NCBI RefSeq assembly: GCF_001514125.1
Contig: NZ_KQ948549.1
Span: 248,001 to 312,000 of the forward strand
Length of the DNA stretch: 64,000 nucleotides
Direction of reading: 5' to 3'
Source of the DNA: Streptomyces longwoodensis
GTDB lineage: Bacteria; Actinomycetota; Actinomycetes; Streptomycetales; Streptomycetaceae
Part shown: positions 24,608 to 33,767 of the stretch, in pieces
Numbering within the stretch: the stretch's first letter is position 1
Layout: each line of letters begins with the position of its first letter
Position numbers and translations under genes: made by a program
Notes under the pieces: model-generated
The model's database searches: none
What the model was told of the DNA's origin: nothing
Seen by the model: only the letters and a program-made list of their open reading frames with translations

Positions 24608-24829
24608 CCCGCCCGTCCGGGAGGCGGTCGCCCACCGTCTCCCGCCGCTGTCCCGTCGGGCCGGCCTCGCCCAAGGTGACCGACCGGCTCCCCCGCACCC
24701 GTTCGGCGACCGGCCCCGGGCAACCCCGCTCGTCGGTTCCGGGCCGCCCGGGGCCCTCGACTCCGGACTCTTGTCCCCGGCCGGCCACACCGAGCACGAT
24801 CGGCCGCCGGCCAGGCCGCTCGGTGCGGT
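24608..24829. other. Intergenic stretch, nothing recognised
   Basis: GC-rich sequence after the reductase gene with no good ORF, hairpin or repeat that I can support. Confidence 0.4.
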
Positions 24830-25060
24830 GCCGGTAGACCGTCCTGGACCGGACTGCTCGCCGGCGGAAACCGAGCTGTGGGCGGGCGGCCGGTACGCCT
24901 CGGCCGAGAGCTCGACGACGCACACGAAACCGGGTTCGCGGCGGAGGGCGGTGCATCCTGCGGGGGCGTCCGGCCAGGCCAGAGTGCCGTCGTCGCGCGG
25001 CGGGTGCCCGCGACGCATGCGCACCGGGTGCGGCGAGCGGGATGATGACCTCGCGGGGCA
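24830..25060 (-). pseudogene. Eroded 3' end of a GH13 alpha-glucosidase gene
   Basis: Reading leftward, one frame gives RRGHPPRDDGTLAWPDAPAG then LRREPGFVCVVELSAEAYR and PPAHSSV, which follows the C-terminus of actinobacterial GH13 alpha-glucosidases (pattern RRAHPxLGDGTLxWLDAP, LRREPGFxCVVNLS, LPAHSSV). The (beta/alpha)8 barrel, start codon and proper C-terminus are missing, so only a fragment remains. Identification is from remembered family consensus. It lies at the left edge of the accessory region, as if the enzyme gene had been cut off there. Confidence 0.45.
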
Positions 25061-25177
25061 ACCCGGTCGCCACGGTGGCCGGGGAGGCTGTCTGTTGGCC
25101 TGTGGCGATGATGCGGCGGGGCAGTTACTGACGTCGGTCGGGTCCGTCGCGGACTCTTCGGGGACACAGGAGGCGGG

Positions 25178-27175
25178 ATGCACTCGCTGGGTGCCAGGCT
25201 CACCAGTGCTCGGGCACGTTCCTTCGTGGGTCGTGAGGTCGAGCTGGACTGCTTCGGCAAGGCCCTGCGGGGGGACGCCGACGCGCCGTTCGTGTTCTGG
25301 CTGGTCGGGCCGGGCGGGATCGGCAAGTCGGCTTTGCTGCGGCGTCTGGGGGATACGGTGCGGGCCGAGGGACGGGGTCTGGTCGAGTTGGACGGCCGGT
25401 TCCTCGGGCGCGACCCGGCGGACTTCGAGGACGCGGCGGACGCTTTCGTGAGCGTTCCCGGGACGGTGCTGTTCGTCGACTCGTTCGAGCACTGCCAGTG
25501 GCTGGAGAGCCGGTTGTGGCAGCGGTTCCTGCCCCGGGCCGCTCCGGGGGCGCTGGTGGTGTTGGCCGGGCGGCTTGCTCCGCAGCCGCAGTGGACCGCT
25601 GACCCCGCGTGGGCAGGTCTGCTGCAGGTCCGGGAGCTGCGTCCGCTCAGCGGGGGCGAGGCCGAAGCGTTGCTGGAGGCGGCATCGGTGCGGCCGGAGC
25701 GGCGGGACGCGGTACTGCGTTTCGCCGGGGGCAATCCGTTGGCGCTGACGCTGGCCGCGGCAGCCGACTCCGCCGGGCGGGTGGGCGCTGAGTGGACCCC
25801 CTCGGCCGAGGTGCTCCGCACGTTGGTGGCCGGACTGGTCGGGGAGGTTCCCTCCGCTGCTCATCGTCGAGCCCTTGAGGTGGCAGCGCAGGCCCACTCG
25901 ACCACCGAGGAACTGCTCGCGGCAGTGCTCGCCGATCAGGACGCGTCGGAGCTGTTCCAGTGGCTGCGTGAGCTGCCGTTCATCGAGTCGACGCCCTTGG
26001 GGCTGTACCCGCATGACGCGGCGCGGGAGACATTGGTGGCCGACCTGCGCTGGCGGGCGCCCACCGCGTTCCAGGCGATGCGGCAGCGCTTGGCGGAGGA
26101 GTACTTGCGTCTGTTGCGCGAGGCCCGGCCGGAGCGGGTGCGGGCGGTCACCGACGATCTGTTCTACCTGTTCCGGGACGTCCGGAAGCTGCAGCGGACG
26201 AGGGTGTGGGTCAGTGCCGGGGAAGACCTGTACGAGGATGTCCTCCGGGAGGAAGACCACAGCCTGGTGCTGTCCATGGCGGAGCAGGCCGAGGGCCCGG
26301 AATCGGCCGAGTTGGTGCGGTACTGGCTGGCCCGGCAACCGCAGGGCTTCAGCGTCTTCCGGCTGACCTCCAGCGGGCGGATCGTCGCGTTCACCACGCG
26401 CCTGGTCCTCCCGGCGCCGCCGGAGGACGACATCGACCGCGACCCGGTCGTTGCGGCCGCGTGGCAGTACAGCCAGGAGACCGCACCGGTGCGGCAGGGC
26501 GAGCACATCGCCATGACCCGGTTCTCGATCTATCCCGAGCGCTACCAAGTGCCCTCGCGCGTGATCGACTTGAGCAACTCCCGAGTCCAGGCGGAAGCCA
26601 TGCGGGCACGCGGACGCGCGCACGGCTTCCTCGTCTACCACGACCACACGGCCTGGGCGGAGCGGCTGCAGGGAGTCCTGGCCGACTCCGGGGTCCGGTG
26701 CGAAGTCGGCGGCCGCGAGTACGGGCTGTTCACCATCGACTGGCGCAAGATCCCGGTGGAACAGTGGATCCGGCACCTGATCGACGCCACCGAGATGCCG
26801 CCGCTGTCCGGGCCGTCGGGAACACCGCGCCCGGCCTTCGACCAAGCCGTCCGCGAAGCACTGCAGTTGTGGCGCGACCCCGGCGCGTTCGCCGCCTGCG
26901 CCTTGCTGCGCACCCGCCTGGTGGCCGACTGCGATGATCCGGTGCAGGGCCTGAAGGACCTGCTGCGAGAGTCGGTTGAGGCGCTCGCAGGCGACCCGCG
27001 CGGCGTGCGGGCCAAGGAGGCCCTGGCGACCGCGTTCTTCTCGGGCGCGCCGACGCAGGAGGCCGCGGCGCGGCGCCTGGGCCTTCCCTACGGGACATTC
27101 CGGCGCCACCTGAGGCAGGGGCTCGACCTGCTGTGCGCGTCACTGTGGGACAAGGAGCTGTACGGCACGGCGTGA
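25178..27175 (+). CDS. STAND-type ATPase with GNAT-like middle and sigma-4-like HTH
   Basis: A 665-residue protein. Residues 15-190 form a signal-transduction ATPase: SFVGRE, P-loop GPGGIGKS (44-51), Walker B VLFVD (97-101) and GGNPLAL (184-190). Residues about 388-540 read like an acetyltransferase-type fold (GRIVAFTTRLVLP, DPVVAAAWQY, RFSIYPERYQ, AHGFLVYHD). Residues 612-655 contain an HTH resembling sigma-70 region 4 (QEAAARRLGLPYGTFRRHLR). It is most likely a regulator, but no known system matches all three parts in my memory. Codon use includes more TTG and non-GC third positions than neighbours, suggesting acquisition. Confidence 0.7.
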   Translation: MHSLGARLTSARARSFVGREVELDCFGKALRGDADAPFVFWLVGPGGIGKSALLRRLGDTVRAEGRGLVELDGRFLGRDPADFEDAADAFVSVPGTVLFVDSFEHCQWLESRLWQRFLPRAAPGALVVLAGRLAPQPQWTADPAWAGLLQVRELRPLSGGEAEALLEAASVRPERRDAVLRFAGGNPLALTLAAAADSAGRVGAEWTPSAEVLRTLVAGLVGEVPSAAHRRALEVAAQAHSTTEELLAAVLADQDASELFQWLRELPFIESTPLGLYPHDAARETLVADLRWRAPTAFQAMRQRLAEEYLRLLREARPERVRAVTDDLFYLFRDVRKLQRTRVWVSAGEDLYEDVLREEDHSLVLSMAEQAEGPESAELVRYWLARQPQGFSVFRLTSSGRIVAFTTRLVLPAPPEDDIDRDPVVAAAWQYSQETAPVRQGEHIAMTRFSIYPERYQVPSRVIDLSNSRVQAEAMRARGRAHGFLVYHDHTAWAERLQGVLADSGVRCEVGGREYGLFTIDWRKIPVEQWIRHLIDATEMPPLSGPSGTPRPAFDQAVREALQLWRDPGAFAACALLRTRLVADCDDPVQGLKDLLRESVEALAGDPRGVRAKEALATAFFSGAPTQEAAARRLGLPYGTFRRHLRQGLDLLCASLWDKELYGTA

Positions 27176-27386
27176 GTCCTCCGGCGCCGGCCGAGTGGAC
27201 AGGCGTGGACAGCGCCGGACACCTGGAGGGCTGGGAAGTGGACGGCCGACGGGGCCACGCTACGAGGCATGAACCCCACCGCTTGCAGGCCCCGACGCTT
27301 CCACCCCGCCGGCCCACGGCGCGCACCTCCGGACCGCGAGCCGCACCGCCTGCGGACGCCGCCACGGGTTGACTCCCCAATGTGTG

Positions 27387-27400
27387 AGTGGTTGAGTACT
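27387..27400. promoter_or_regulatory. Operator-like site at the TetR promoter
   Basis: AGTGGTTGAGTACT, close to an ideal AGTGGTTGACCACT palindrome. It sits over the expected -10 region of a promoter whose -35 is TTGACT (27369-27374), 4 bp ahead of the TetR start. The same half-site recurs before the MFS gene. Confidence 0.55.
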
Positions 27401-27403
27401 CAC

Positions 27404-27970
27404 ATGAAGAGCGATCGACCCCGTCAGTTGTCCACCGCCGAGGAGCGCCGTGAGACGGTGCTGCGCACCGCGATCGGCGCCTTCGCCGCCCGCGGTTACT
27501 GGGGCACCACGACGACCGAGGTGGCCAAGGCGGCGGGCATCTCGCAGGCGTACGTCTACCGGCTGTTCCCGAGCAAGGAACTGCTGTTCACGGCGGTGGT
27601 CGAGTACTGCTTCGTGCAGGTGCGGGCCGCTCTGGAGCGGGCTGCGGCCGAGGCCACGGGTAGCTCCCCGGAGGTCGTCCTCGATTCCATGGGCGAGGCG
27701 TACGCCCGCCTGATCAGCGACAACGATCTGATGCTGATCCAGCTCCACGCCCAGGCGGCGGCAGTGTCCGAGCCGGCCGTGCGCGAGGCCGTGCGGCAGG
27801 GCTACGCCCGGCTGGTGGAGTACGTGCGCGGCGCTTCCAGTGGCGCGGAGCAGCAGGTCCAGGAGTTCTTCGCGCGGGGCATGCTGTGCCATCTCATCGT
27901 CTCCATGGGGGCCGAAGGGGTGGACACCCCCTGGGCCAGGACGCTGTCGGCCGGCATCAGGCACTACTGA
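27404..27970 (+). CDS. TetR/AcrR family transcriptional regulator
   Basis: A 188-residue TetR repressor. The N-terminal HTH is clear: RRETVLRTAIGAFAARGYWG, TTTTEVAKAAGISQAYVYRL and FPSKELLF. The C-terminal ligand domain is all-helical. ATG of MKSDRPRQ chosen; an ATG eight codons upstream would put the start inside the operator. It heads a run of same-strand genes (MFS pump, SRPBCC, carotenoid oxygenase), and the shared AGTGGT operator suggests that it controls itself and that run. Confidence 0.9.
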   Translation: MKSDRPRQLSTAEERRETVLRTAIGAFAARGYWGTTTTEVAKAAGISQAYVYRLFPSKELLFTAVVEYCFVQVRAALERAAAEATGSSPEVVLDSMGEAYARLISDNDLMLIQLHAQAAAVSEPAVREAVRQGYARLVEYVRGASSGAEQQVQEFFARGMLCHLIVSMGAEGVDTPWARTLSAGIRHY

Positions 27971-28040
27971 GCCGAGCGCGACCGCGCGGCCGGACCATCG
28001 GCGGGGCACCCAGTCCCGCCTCTCTTGGACGACAAATGTG

Positions 28041-28054
28041 AGTGGTCAACCACA
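28041..28054. promoter_or_regulatory. Operator-like site before the MFS gene
   Basis: AGTGGTCAACCACA, one base from the perfect palindrome AGTGGTCAACCACT. It shares AGTGGTYRA with the site at 27387-27400 and lies just upstream of the AAGGAG ribosome site of the MFS gene. Confidence 0.6.
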
Positions 28055-28068
28055 CAAGGAGTGTTCCC

Positions 28069-29514
28069 GTGAGAACGACCGGCACCACCCGCAGCCCTGG
28101 AGCCGCTCTCGCGGCCCTGGCAGGGGCGCAGTTCACCGTCATGCTGGGCACCTCGATCGTGAACGTGGCCCTGCCGCAGATCCGGTCGGGCGTGGGCCTG
28201 TCGGACAGCGCCACCACCTGGGTGGTCAATGCCTACGGCTTGGCTTTCGGGGCCCTGCTGCTGGCCGGCGGCCGGGCGGCGGACCTGCTGGGCCAGCGGC
28301 GGATCCTGCTGGTGGGCCTCGGGGTCTTCGCCGCGTCGTCGCTGGCCGCGGGGCTCGCCGCCACGTCCCCGGTGCTGATCGCGGCGCGGGCGGTGCAAGG
28401 GCTGGGGGCGGCGGCGATCGCCCCCGCGGCACTGGCCCTGGTGATGGACGTGTTCCCTCCGGGCCCCGGTCGCGGGAAGGCGCTCGGGGTGTGGGGGGCG
28501 GTGTCCGGTGCGGGCGGGGCGGCCGGGGTCCTCCTCGGAGGCGTGCTCACCCAGGCGTGGGGCTGGCAGTGGATCTTCTACACGGTCGCGATCGGCACCA
28601 CCCTCGTCCTGGCCGCCGCGGTCGCCGGCGTGCCAAGGGCGCCTGCCCAGGTGAGCGGACGCTTCGACCTCCTCGGCACGGCCACCGTGACCGTCGCCCT
28701 CACCGCGCTGGTGTGGGGTCTGACGACCGCGCGCCGCACCGGGTGGAGTGATGCTTCCGTCCTGGGGAGCTTCGCCGTCGCTGCCTCACTGTTCGCCGCG
28801 TTCGTCCTGGTCGAGCGCCGCCACCCGCACCCGCTGCTGCCGCCGCGCGTGTTGCGGACCGGGCGGGTCGCCGCCGGGAACGTGCTGATGGCGCTGCTGG
28901 GATCGGTGTGGATCGCGTTGTTCTTCTTCCTGCCGCTCTACCAGCAGCAGGTCCTCGGCGACAGCCCGCTGGCCACAGGGCTCGGCCAACTCCCGCTCGC
29001 CTTCGCCAACATGCTCGGCTCCACCCTCGCGCCGCGGATCTCCCGCCGCATCGGCGCCACCGTCACGGTCACCGGCGCGCTGCTGACCGAGGCCGCCGGA
29101 CTGCTGTGGCTGTCGCGTGTCAGCGCCCATGGCAGCTACGCCGTCGACGTCCTGGGCCCCAGCATCCTGATCGGCCTCGGGCTGAGCATCGCCTTCGTCC
29201 AGCTGACTGCCCTGTCCGTCGAGGGTGCCCCCGTCCAGGACTCGGGACTGGCCGGCGGCCTGGTCAACACCACCCGCCAGGTCGGCGGCGCGGTCGGTCT
29301 GGCCGTCCTGGCCACCCTCGCAGGCACCGCCACCGCCCACGCGGCCCCCCACCAACCGCACCTGGAGGCACTGACCGCCGGGTACCGGACCGCTTTCGCC
29401 ATCAGCTCCGCGGTCCTGGCCGCCACCGCTGCCCTCGCGCTCGGACTCTCCCGCCGACGCTCTGCGGCCCCGGCCTCCGACGGGCCCGTCCCGCAGCCCG
29501 CGGCCCACCACTGA
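28069..29514 (+). CDS. MFS drug-efflux transporter (DHA2/EmrB-QacA type)
   Basis: A 481-residue transporter with about 14 membrane segments. Family motif A appears as GGRAADLLGQRR, motif B-like RAVQGLGAAAIAPAALALV, and the antiporter motif C GAVSGAGGAAGVLLGGVLTQ. Members export drugs and small metabolites with proton antiport. GTG start chosen with AAGGAG 7 bp upstream. Sitting directly behind its TetR repressor and ahead of the oxygenase genes, it probably exports the substrate or product of that pathway. C-terminal cytoplasmic tail is Pro/Ala-rich. Confidence 0.92.
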   Translation: MRTTGTTRSPGAALAALAGAQFTVMLGTSIVNVALPQIRSGVGLSDSATTWVVNAYGLAFGALLLAGGRAADLLGQRRILLVGLGVFAASSLAAGLAATSPVLIAARAVQGLGAAAIAPAALALVMDVFPPGPGRGKALGVWGAVSGAGGAAGVLLGGVLTQAWGWQWIFYTVAIGTTLVLAAAVAGVPRAPAQVSGRFDLLGTATVTVALTALVWGLTTARRTGWSDASVLGSFAVAASLFAAFVLVERRHPHPLLPPRVLRTGRVAAGNVLMALLGSVWIALFFFLPLYQQQVLGDSPLATGLGQLPLAFANMLGSTLAPRISRRIGATVTVTGALLTEAAGLLWLSRVSAHGSYAVDVLGPSILIGLGLSIAFVQLTALSVEGAPVQDSGLAGGLVNTTRQVGGAVGLAVLATLAGTATAHAAPHQPHLEALTAGYRTAFAISSAVLAATAALALGLSRRRSAAPASDGPVPQPAAHH

Positions 29515-29565
29515 CCCACCGACCCCCAGCACCCGACACCACATCGACCGAGAGGAACCGCGTCC

Positions 29566-30006
29566 ATGTTCACCATCGACGAGACCGCCCCCGTCATCGT
29601 CCGCCTGTCCACCGTCATCGACGCCCCCCTGGAGCGCATCTGGGCCCTGCACACCGACATCGACGCCTGGGCCGAGTGGAACGCGGACGTCGATCAGGCC
29701 GAGCTCGACGGACCCCTCCTGCCGGGCAACTCCTTCCACTGGAAGACCCACGGCCTGGACATCACCTCCACCCTCCGCGAGATCGTCCCCGGGCAGCGCC
29801 TGGTGTGGGGCGGCCCCGCCAACGGCATCGAGGGCGTCCACGTGTGGACCTTCGAGCAGACCGGCAGCCAGGTCACGGTCCACACCGAGGAGTCCTGGAG
29901 CGGCGCCCCCGTCGACGCCGCCACCGAGCAGCTCGGCCAGGCCCTGCAGCAGTCCCTGACCACCTGGCTCGCGAGCCTCAAGTCCCGAGCCGAGCAGAGC
30001 AACTGA
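29566..30006 (+). CDS. SRPBCC family protein (cytoplasmic)
   Basis: A 146-residue START/Bet v1-fold protein: beta strands with STVIDAPLERIWALHTDIDAW near the N-terminus, LPGNSFHWKTHGLDITSTL in the middle and a long C-terminal helix. The fold encloses a hydrophobic pocket for lipids or polyketides. No signal peptide. It begins 51 bp after the MFS gene and ends 46 bp before the carotenoid oxygenase. A clear paralogue with a signal peptide stands on the other side of the oxygenase; shared blocks include GLDITST, VWGGPA/AWGGPA and VHTEESW. Confidence 0.88.
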   Translation: MFTIDETAPVIVRLSTVIDAPLERIWALHTDIDAWAEWNADVDQAELDGPLLPGNSFHWKTHGLDITSTLREIVPGQRLVWGGPANGIEGVHVWTFEQTGSQVTVHTEESWSGAPVDAATEQLGQALQQSLTTWLASLKSRAEQSN

Positions 30007-30052
30007 AGCACCAGTCCTGTCCCCGCCGCACCCACGAAACGAGATTCCCGCC

Positions 30053-31408
<1,356 letters not shown>

Positions 31409-31414
31409 CCCACC

Positions 31415-31446
31415 CCTGCGGCGGGGCGGACCCGCCCCGCCGCAGG
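31415..31446 (+). terminator. Terminator after carotenoid oxygenase gene
   Basis: Fifteen-base complementary arms CCTGCGGCGGGGCGG and CCGCCCCGCCGCAGG separated by two bases, 7 bp after the stop. It separates the oxygenase unit from the secreted SRPBCC gene, though read-through is possible. Confidence 0.75.
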
Positions 31447-31486
31447 CAGGCCCCCAACCGGCTCACCGACACGCAAGGACCTGACC

Positions 31487-32071
31487 ATGCGCATCCTCAC
31501 CGCCACCAAGTTCCTCGCCGCCACCACCGGCGCCCTCCTCCTCGCCACCGGCACCGCCTACGCCCTCGGCGACGACGAGCCGGCCGCCTCCAGCCAGGCC
31601 CTGATCGCCCACACCGGCAACGTGGAAATCGACCACAACGCCCCCGTCATCACCCGCGAGAACATCCTCATCCACGCCCCCCTGCGCACCATCTGGAAGA
31701 TCCAGACCGACGTCGAGAACTGGCCCGCCTGGCAGCCCGACGTCGTCTCCGTCGTCAAGGACACCCCCGGACGCCTGCGACCCGGCTCCACCTTCCGCTG
31801 GACCACGGAGGGCCTCGACATCACCTCTACCGTCCGGCAGGTCGTTCCCGGCAAGCGCCTGGCCTGGGGCGGCCCCGCCCAGGGCATCACCGCCGTCCAC
31901 GTGTGGACGTTCACCCCCACGGCGCACGGCGTCCTCGTCCACACCGAGGAGTCCTGGACCGGCACCCCCGTCGAAGCCAACCAGGCCGTCCTGCAGGCCG
32001 CCCTCGACAACTCCCTCCACAACTGGGTCAACAACCTCAAGCACGAGGCCGAGACCCAGGCCGCCGAGTAA
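31487..32071 (+). CDS. Secreted SRPBCC family protein
   Basis: A 194-residue paralogue of the SRPBCC protein at 29566, with an added N-terminal signal peptide (MRILTATKFLAATTGALLLA, cleavage likely near TAYA). The mature part keeps ILIHAPLRTIWKIQTDVENW, GLDITSTVRQVVPGKRLAWG and VHTEESWTGTPVEAN. An exported START-fold protein is uncommon and would suit capture or delivery of a hydrophobic small molecule outside the membrane; this is inference. It follows a terminator, so may have its own promoter in 31447-31486. A hairpin follows it. Confidence 0.85.
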   Translation: MRILTATKFLAATTGALLLATGTAYALGDDEPAASSQALIAHTGNVEIDHNAPVITRENILIHAPLRTIWKIQTDVENWPAWQPDVVSVVKDTPGRLRPGSTFRWTTEGLDITSTVRQVVPGKRLAWGGPAQGITAVHVWTFTPTAHGVLVHTEESWTGTPVEANQAVLQAALDNSLHNWVNNLKHEAETQAAE

Positions 32072-32084
32072 TCCCCTGCCCCCA

Positions 32085-32114
32085 GCCTCCGGAGCAGTCA
32101 CCGGCTCCGGAGGC
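32085..32114 (+). terminator. Hairpin after secreted SRPBCC gene
   Basis: Perfect 11-bp stem GCCTCCGGAGC/GCTCCGGAGGC with an 8-nt loop, 14 bp after the stop. Confidence 0.65.
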
Positions 32115-32213
32115 ACCCACGCCGGAGAGGCCCACCGTGTCGCTCGACAACGCGCCTCACGATCCAGGTCCTCGCCGCCCTCCCTGCAGCAGGGACACAC
32201 GGAAAGGAAAAGT

Positions 32214-32918
32214 ATGCAGAGGAAAATCACGAGGCGAATCCTGGCTGTCATCGCTTCAGCGACTGGGATTCTTGCCGGCCAGGCAACGGTGGCTCCCGCT
32301 CACGCCATCGTCGGCGGAGCCTGGGCCGGCAAAACCCGCCACACCGTCCAGGTGGACGTTGTCAAACTCAATGGCACTACGACTCGGTGCAGTGGAATAT
32401 TGGTCGATGACAGCTGGGTGCTCACCGCCGGGCACTGCCTGTGGGCCACAGAGCCGTCGAAGGTCACCGTGCACGTGGGCTCCCTCCAGTTGAACGCCGG
32501 TTACCAGAGGGGCCTGAAGGGCTATACCGGGTGGAACAAGGCGGACGTAGCCCTGATGGAACTCGACGCACCTGTACCACTCGGCTGGGCCCCTTTCCCC
32601 GCGGCCGACCATTACGTCGACACCGGCACCAATCTCGCCGCATCAGGCTGGGGCCAGACCGCGGCCGGACAATGGCCTGCAAAGCTCGCCGTGTGCACCG
32701 TCAGGGTCGGCCGGTACCTCGAGAACAACGAACACATCGTGCACATGGATGTCGCCCGGGGAGACGGCATCCAGAGCAACGGTGACTCGGGGGGACCGAT
32801 CGTGGATGCTGCCGGAGTCCCCCACGCAATGACCATCAGCGGCGACAACAGTACGGTCGCACGCGCTGTGTCCCTGGCTGACTCAGATCTGCAGAACTGG
32901 ATCGTGAGCAGAATCTGA
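32214..32918 (+). CDS. Secreted trypsin-like serine protease (S1 family)
   Basis: A 234-residue chymotrypsin-fold protease. Signal peptide residues 1-31 lead directly to IVGG (32-35), so maturation may occur at or near signal cleavage with little or no propeptide. Catalytic triad: His74 in TAGHC, Asp111 in DVALMEL, Ser192 in GDSGGP. Two Cys pairs are visible (Cys59/75 and Cys161 with none obvious as partner). Codon use is less G/C-biased than neighbours, for example AAACTCAATGGCACTACGAC near 32365, which suggests recent acquisition. AAAGGAAAAG ribosome site upstream. Confidence 0.92.
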   Translation: MQRKITRRILAVIASATGILAGQATVAPAHAIVGGAWAGKTRHTVQVDVVKLNGTTTRCSGILVDDSWVLTAGHCLWATEPSKVTVHVGSLQLNAGYQRGLKGYTGWNKADVALMELDAPVPLGWAPFPAADHYVDTGTNLAASGWGQTAAGQWPAKLAVCTVRVGRYLENNEHIVHMDVARGDGIQSNGDSGGPIVDAAGVPHAMTISGDNSTVARAVSLADSDLQNWIVSRI

Positions 32919-33150
32919 TGAGTGGACGTTGAGTCCCTTTCTCGTAGCGGCCTCTGCCGGGTCGGGTGAGAAGCCTTGTCGTACGAGGCGCCCGAGGCGG
33001 CTGCGGGTGACGTCGACGGTCGCCCCGCTCGCGAACGAGGACGGCACCCGGCTCTTCGTTCCCTGCCGGAAGCCGCTCGGTGGGTCGGTCCGCAACGCGT
33101 CGGGCCCTCGGGCTCCCCGGGTTCCTCGGCTTGTTCGCTTCCTCGCGGTG
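32919..33150. other. Right edge of the accessory region, possible decayed coding sequence
   Basis: About 230 bp between the protease and the F420-type oxidoreductase. The + frame around 33000-33090 (VTSTVAPLANEDGTRLFVPC) has strongly G/C-biased third positions but no start or domain, so it may be a gene remnant. Function not recognised. Confidence 0.3.
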
Positions 33151-33603
33151 TCAGCCCTCGACCGTGATGCGGAAGACCGGGTGGTCGGGTGCGGCCGCCA
33201 GGATCTCCTCGTCGGAGGACTTGGCGGTGACGCCCTGGAAGTACTGGTTGACCTCCCAGCCCCACTTCTCCAGGTAGGACCGCAGGAGGGGGAGCTTCTC
33301 GGCGTCGGGGACCTCCACCGCGGTGAAGCGCCGCACCTTGCGCCCGACGCGCAGTTCGCCCGCGCCCGCGGCCCGCATGTTGCGCACCCACTGCGAGTGC
33401 CCGCGGGCCGAGACGAGGTACTGCCCGCCCCCGTAGGTGTGCGGGTTGACCGGGACGCGCTGCATCCGGCCGCTCTTGCGCCCGGGCACCGACAGTTCGG
33501 CCGTGCCCGCGACGCTCAGCCCGTGCCGGGCGAGCCAGCCGATCACGCTGTTGAACCGGACGTTCAGCGCGCTGCCCTTGAGGTAGTACGGCGACGACGA
33601 CAT
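33151..33603 (-). CDS. Deazaflavin (F420)-dependent nitroreductase family protein
   Basis: A 150-residue split-barrel protein of the DDN-type F420H2-dependent reductases. Recognisable blocks: VPGRKSGRMQRVPVNPH, YLVSARGHSQWVRNMRAAG and ELRVGRKVRRF. Members reduce quinones, nitroimidazoles or enoates with F420H2. No signal peptide. Divergent from a TetR regulator across a promoter region that carries repeated GAGC-GT-GCTC palindromes, so that regulator likely represses it. Confidence 0.9.
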   Translation of the reverse strand: MSSSPYYLKGSALNVRFNSVIGWLARHGLSVAGTAELSVPGRKSGRMQRVPVNPHTYGGGQYLVSARGHSQWVRNMRAAGAGELRVGRKVRRFTAVEVPDAEKLPLLRSYLEKWGWEVNQYFQGVTAKSSDEEILAAAPDHPVFRITVEG

Positions 33604-33637
33604 GGGTGACTCCCCGGTGGTGGATGCGGTGCCCGTT

Positions 33638-33656
33638 GCGAGAGCGGTGCTCTCGC
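33638..33656. promoter_or_regulatory. TetR operator candidate, site 1
   Basis: Perfect 8-bp arms GCGAGAGC and GCTCTCGC with GGT centre, 35 bp ahead of the F420-type oxidoreductase start. Confidence 0.6.
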
Positions 33657-33694
33657 CTGCCCCTTCAGTGTGAACGGACCGGCGTCCCGCCGCA

Positions 33695-33707
33695 AGAGCA
33701 GTGCTCT
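33695..33707. promoter_or_regulatory. TetR operator candidate, site 2
   Basis: AGAGCAGTGCTCT, a second copy of the GAGC-nGT-GCTC palindrome in the same divergent promoter. Further half-sites (GCTCTTGC near 33722, GCTCTCG near 33741) follow toward the TetR gene. Confidence 0.55.
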
Positions 33708-33767
33708 CTTTTTTGTGCGCCGCTCTTGCTTGTGTGCGCTGCTCTCGTTCCGTGGAACACTGTCCCC

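Noticed and set aside
23543..27109. Very long open frame on the minus strand (over 1,000 codons) opposite the reductase and STAND ATPase genes
   Set aside because: High GC keeps antisense frames open; the translation is Arg/Pro/Gly-rich without domains, except for the short GH13-like segment, which I list separately.
32883..33095. Minus-strand ORF of about 70 codons after the protease
   Set aside because: No recognised domain or ribosome site; overlaps the protease 3' end and shows no consistent codon bias.
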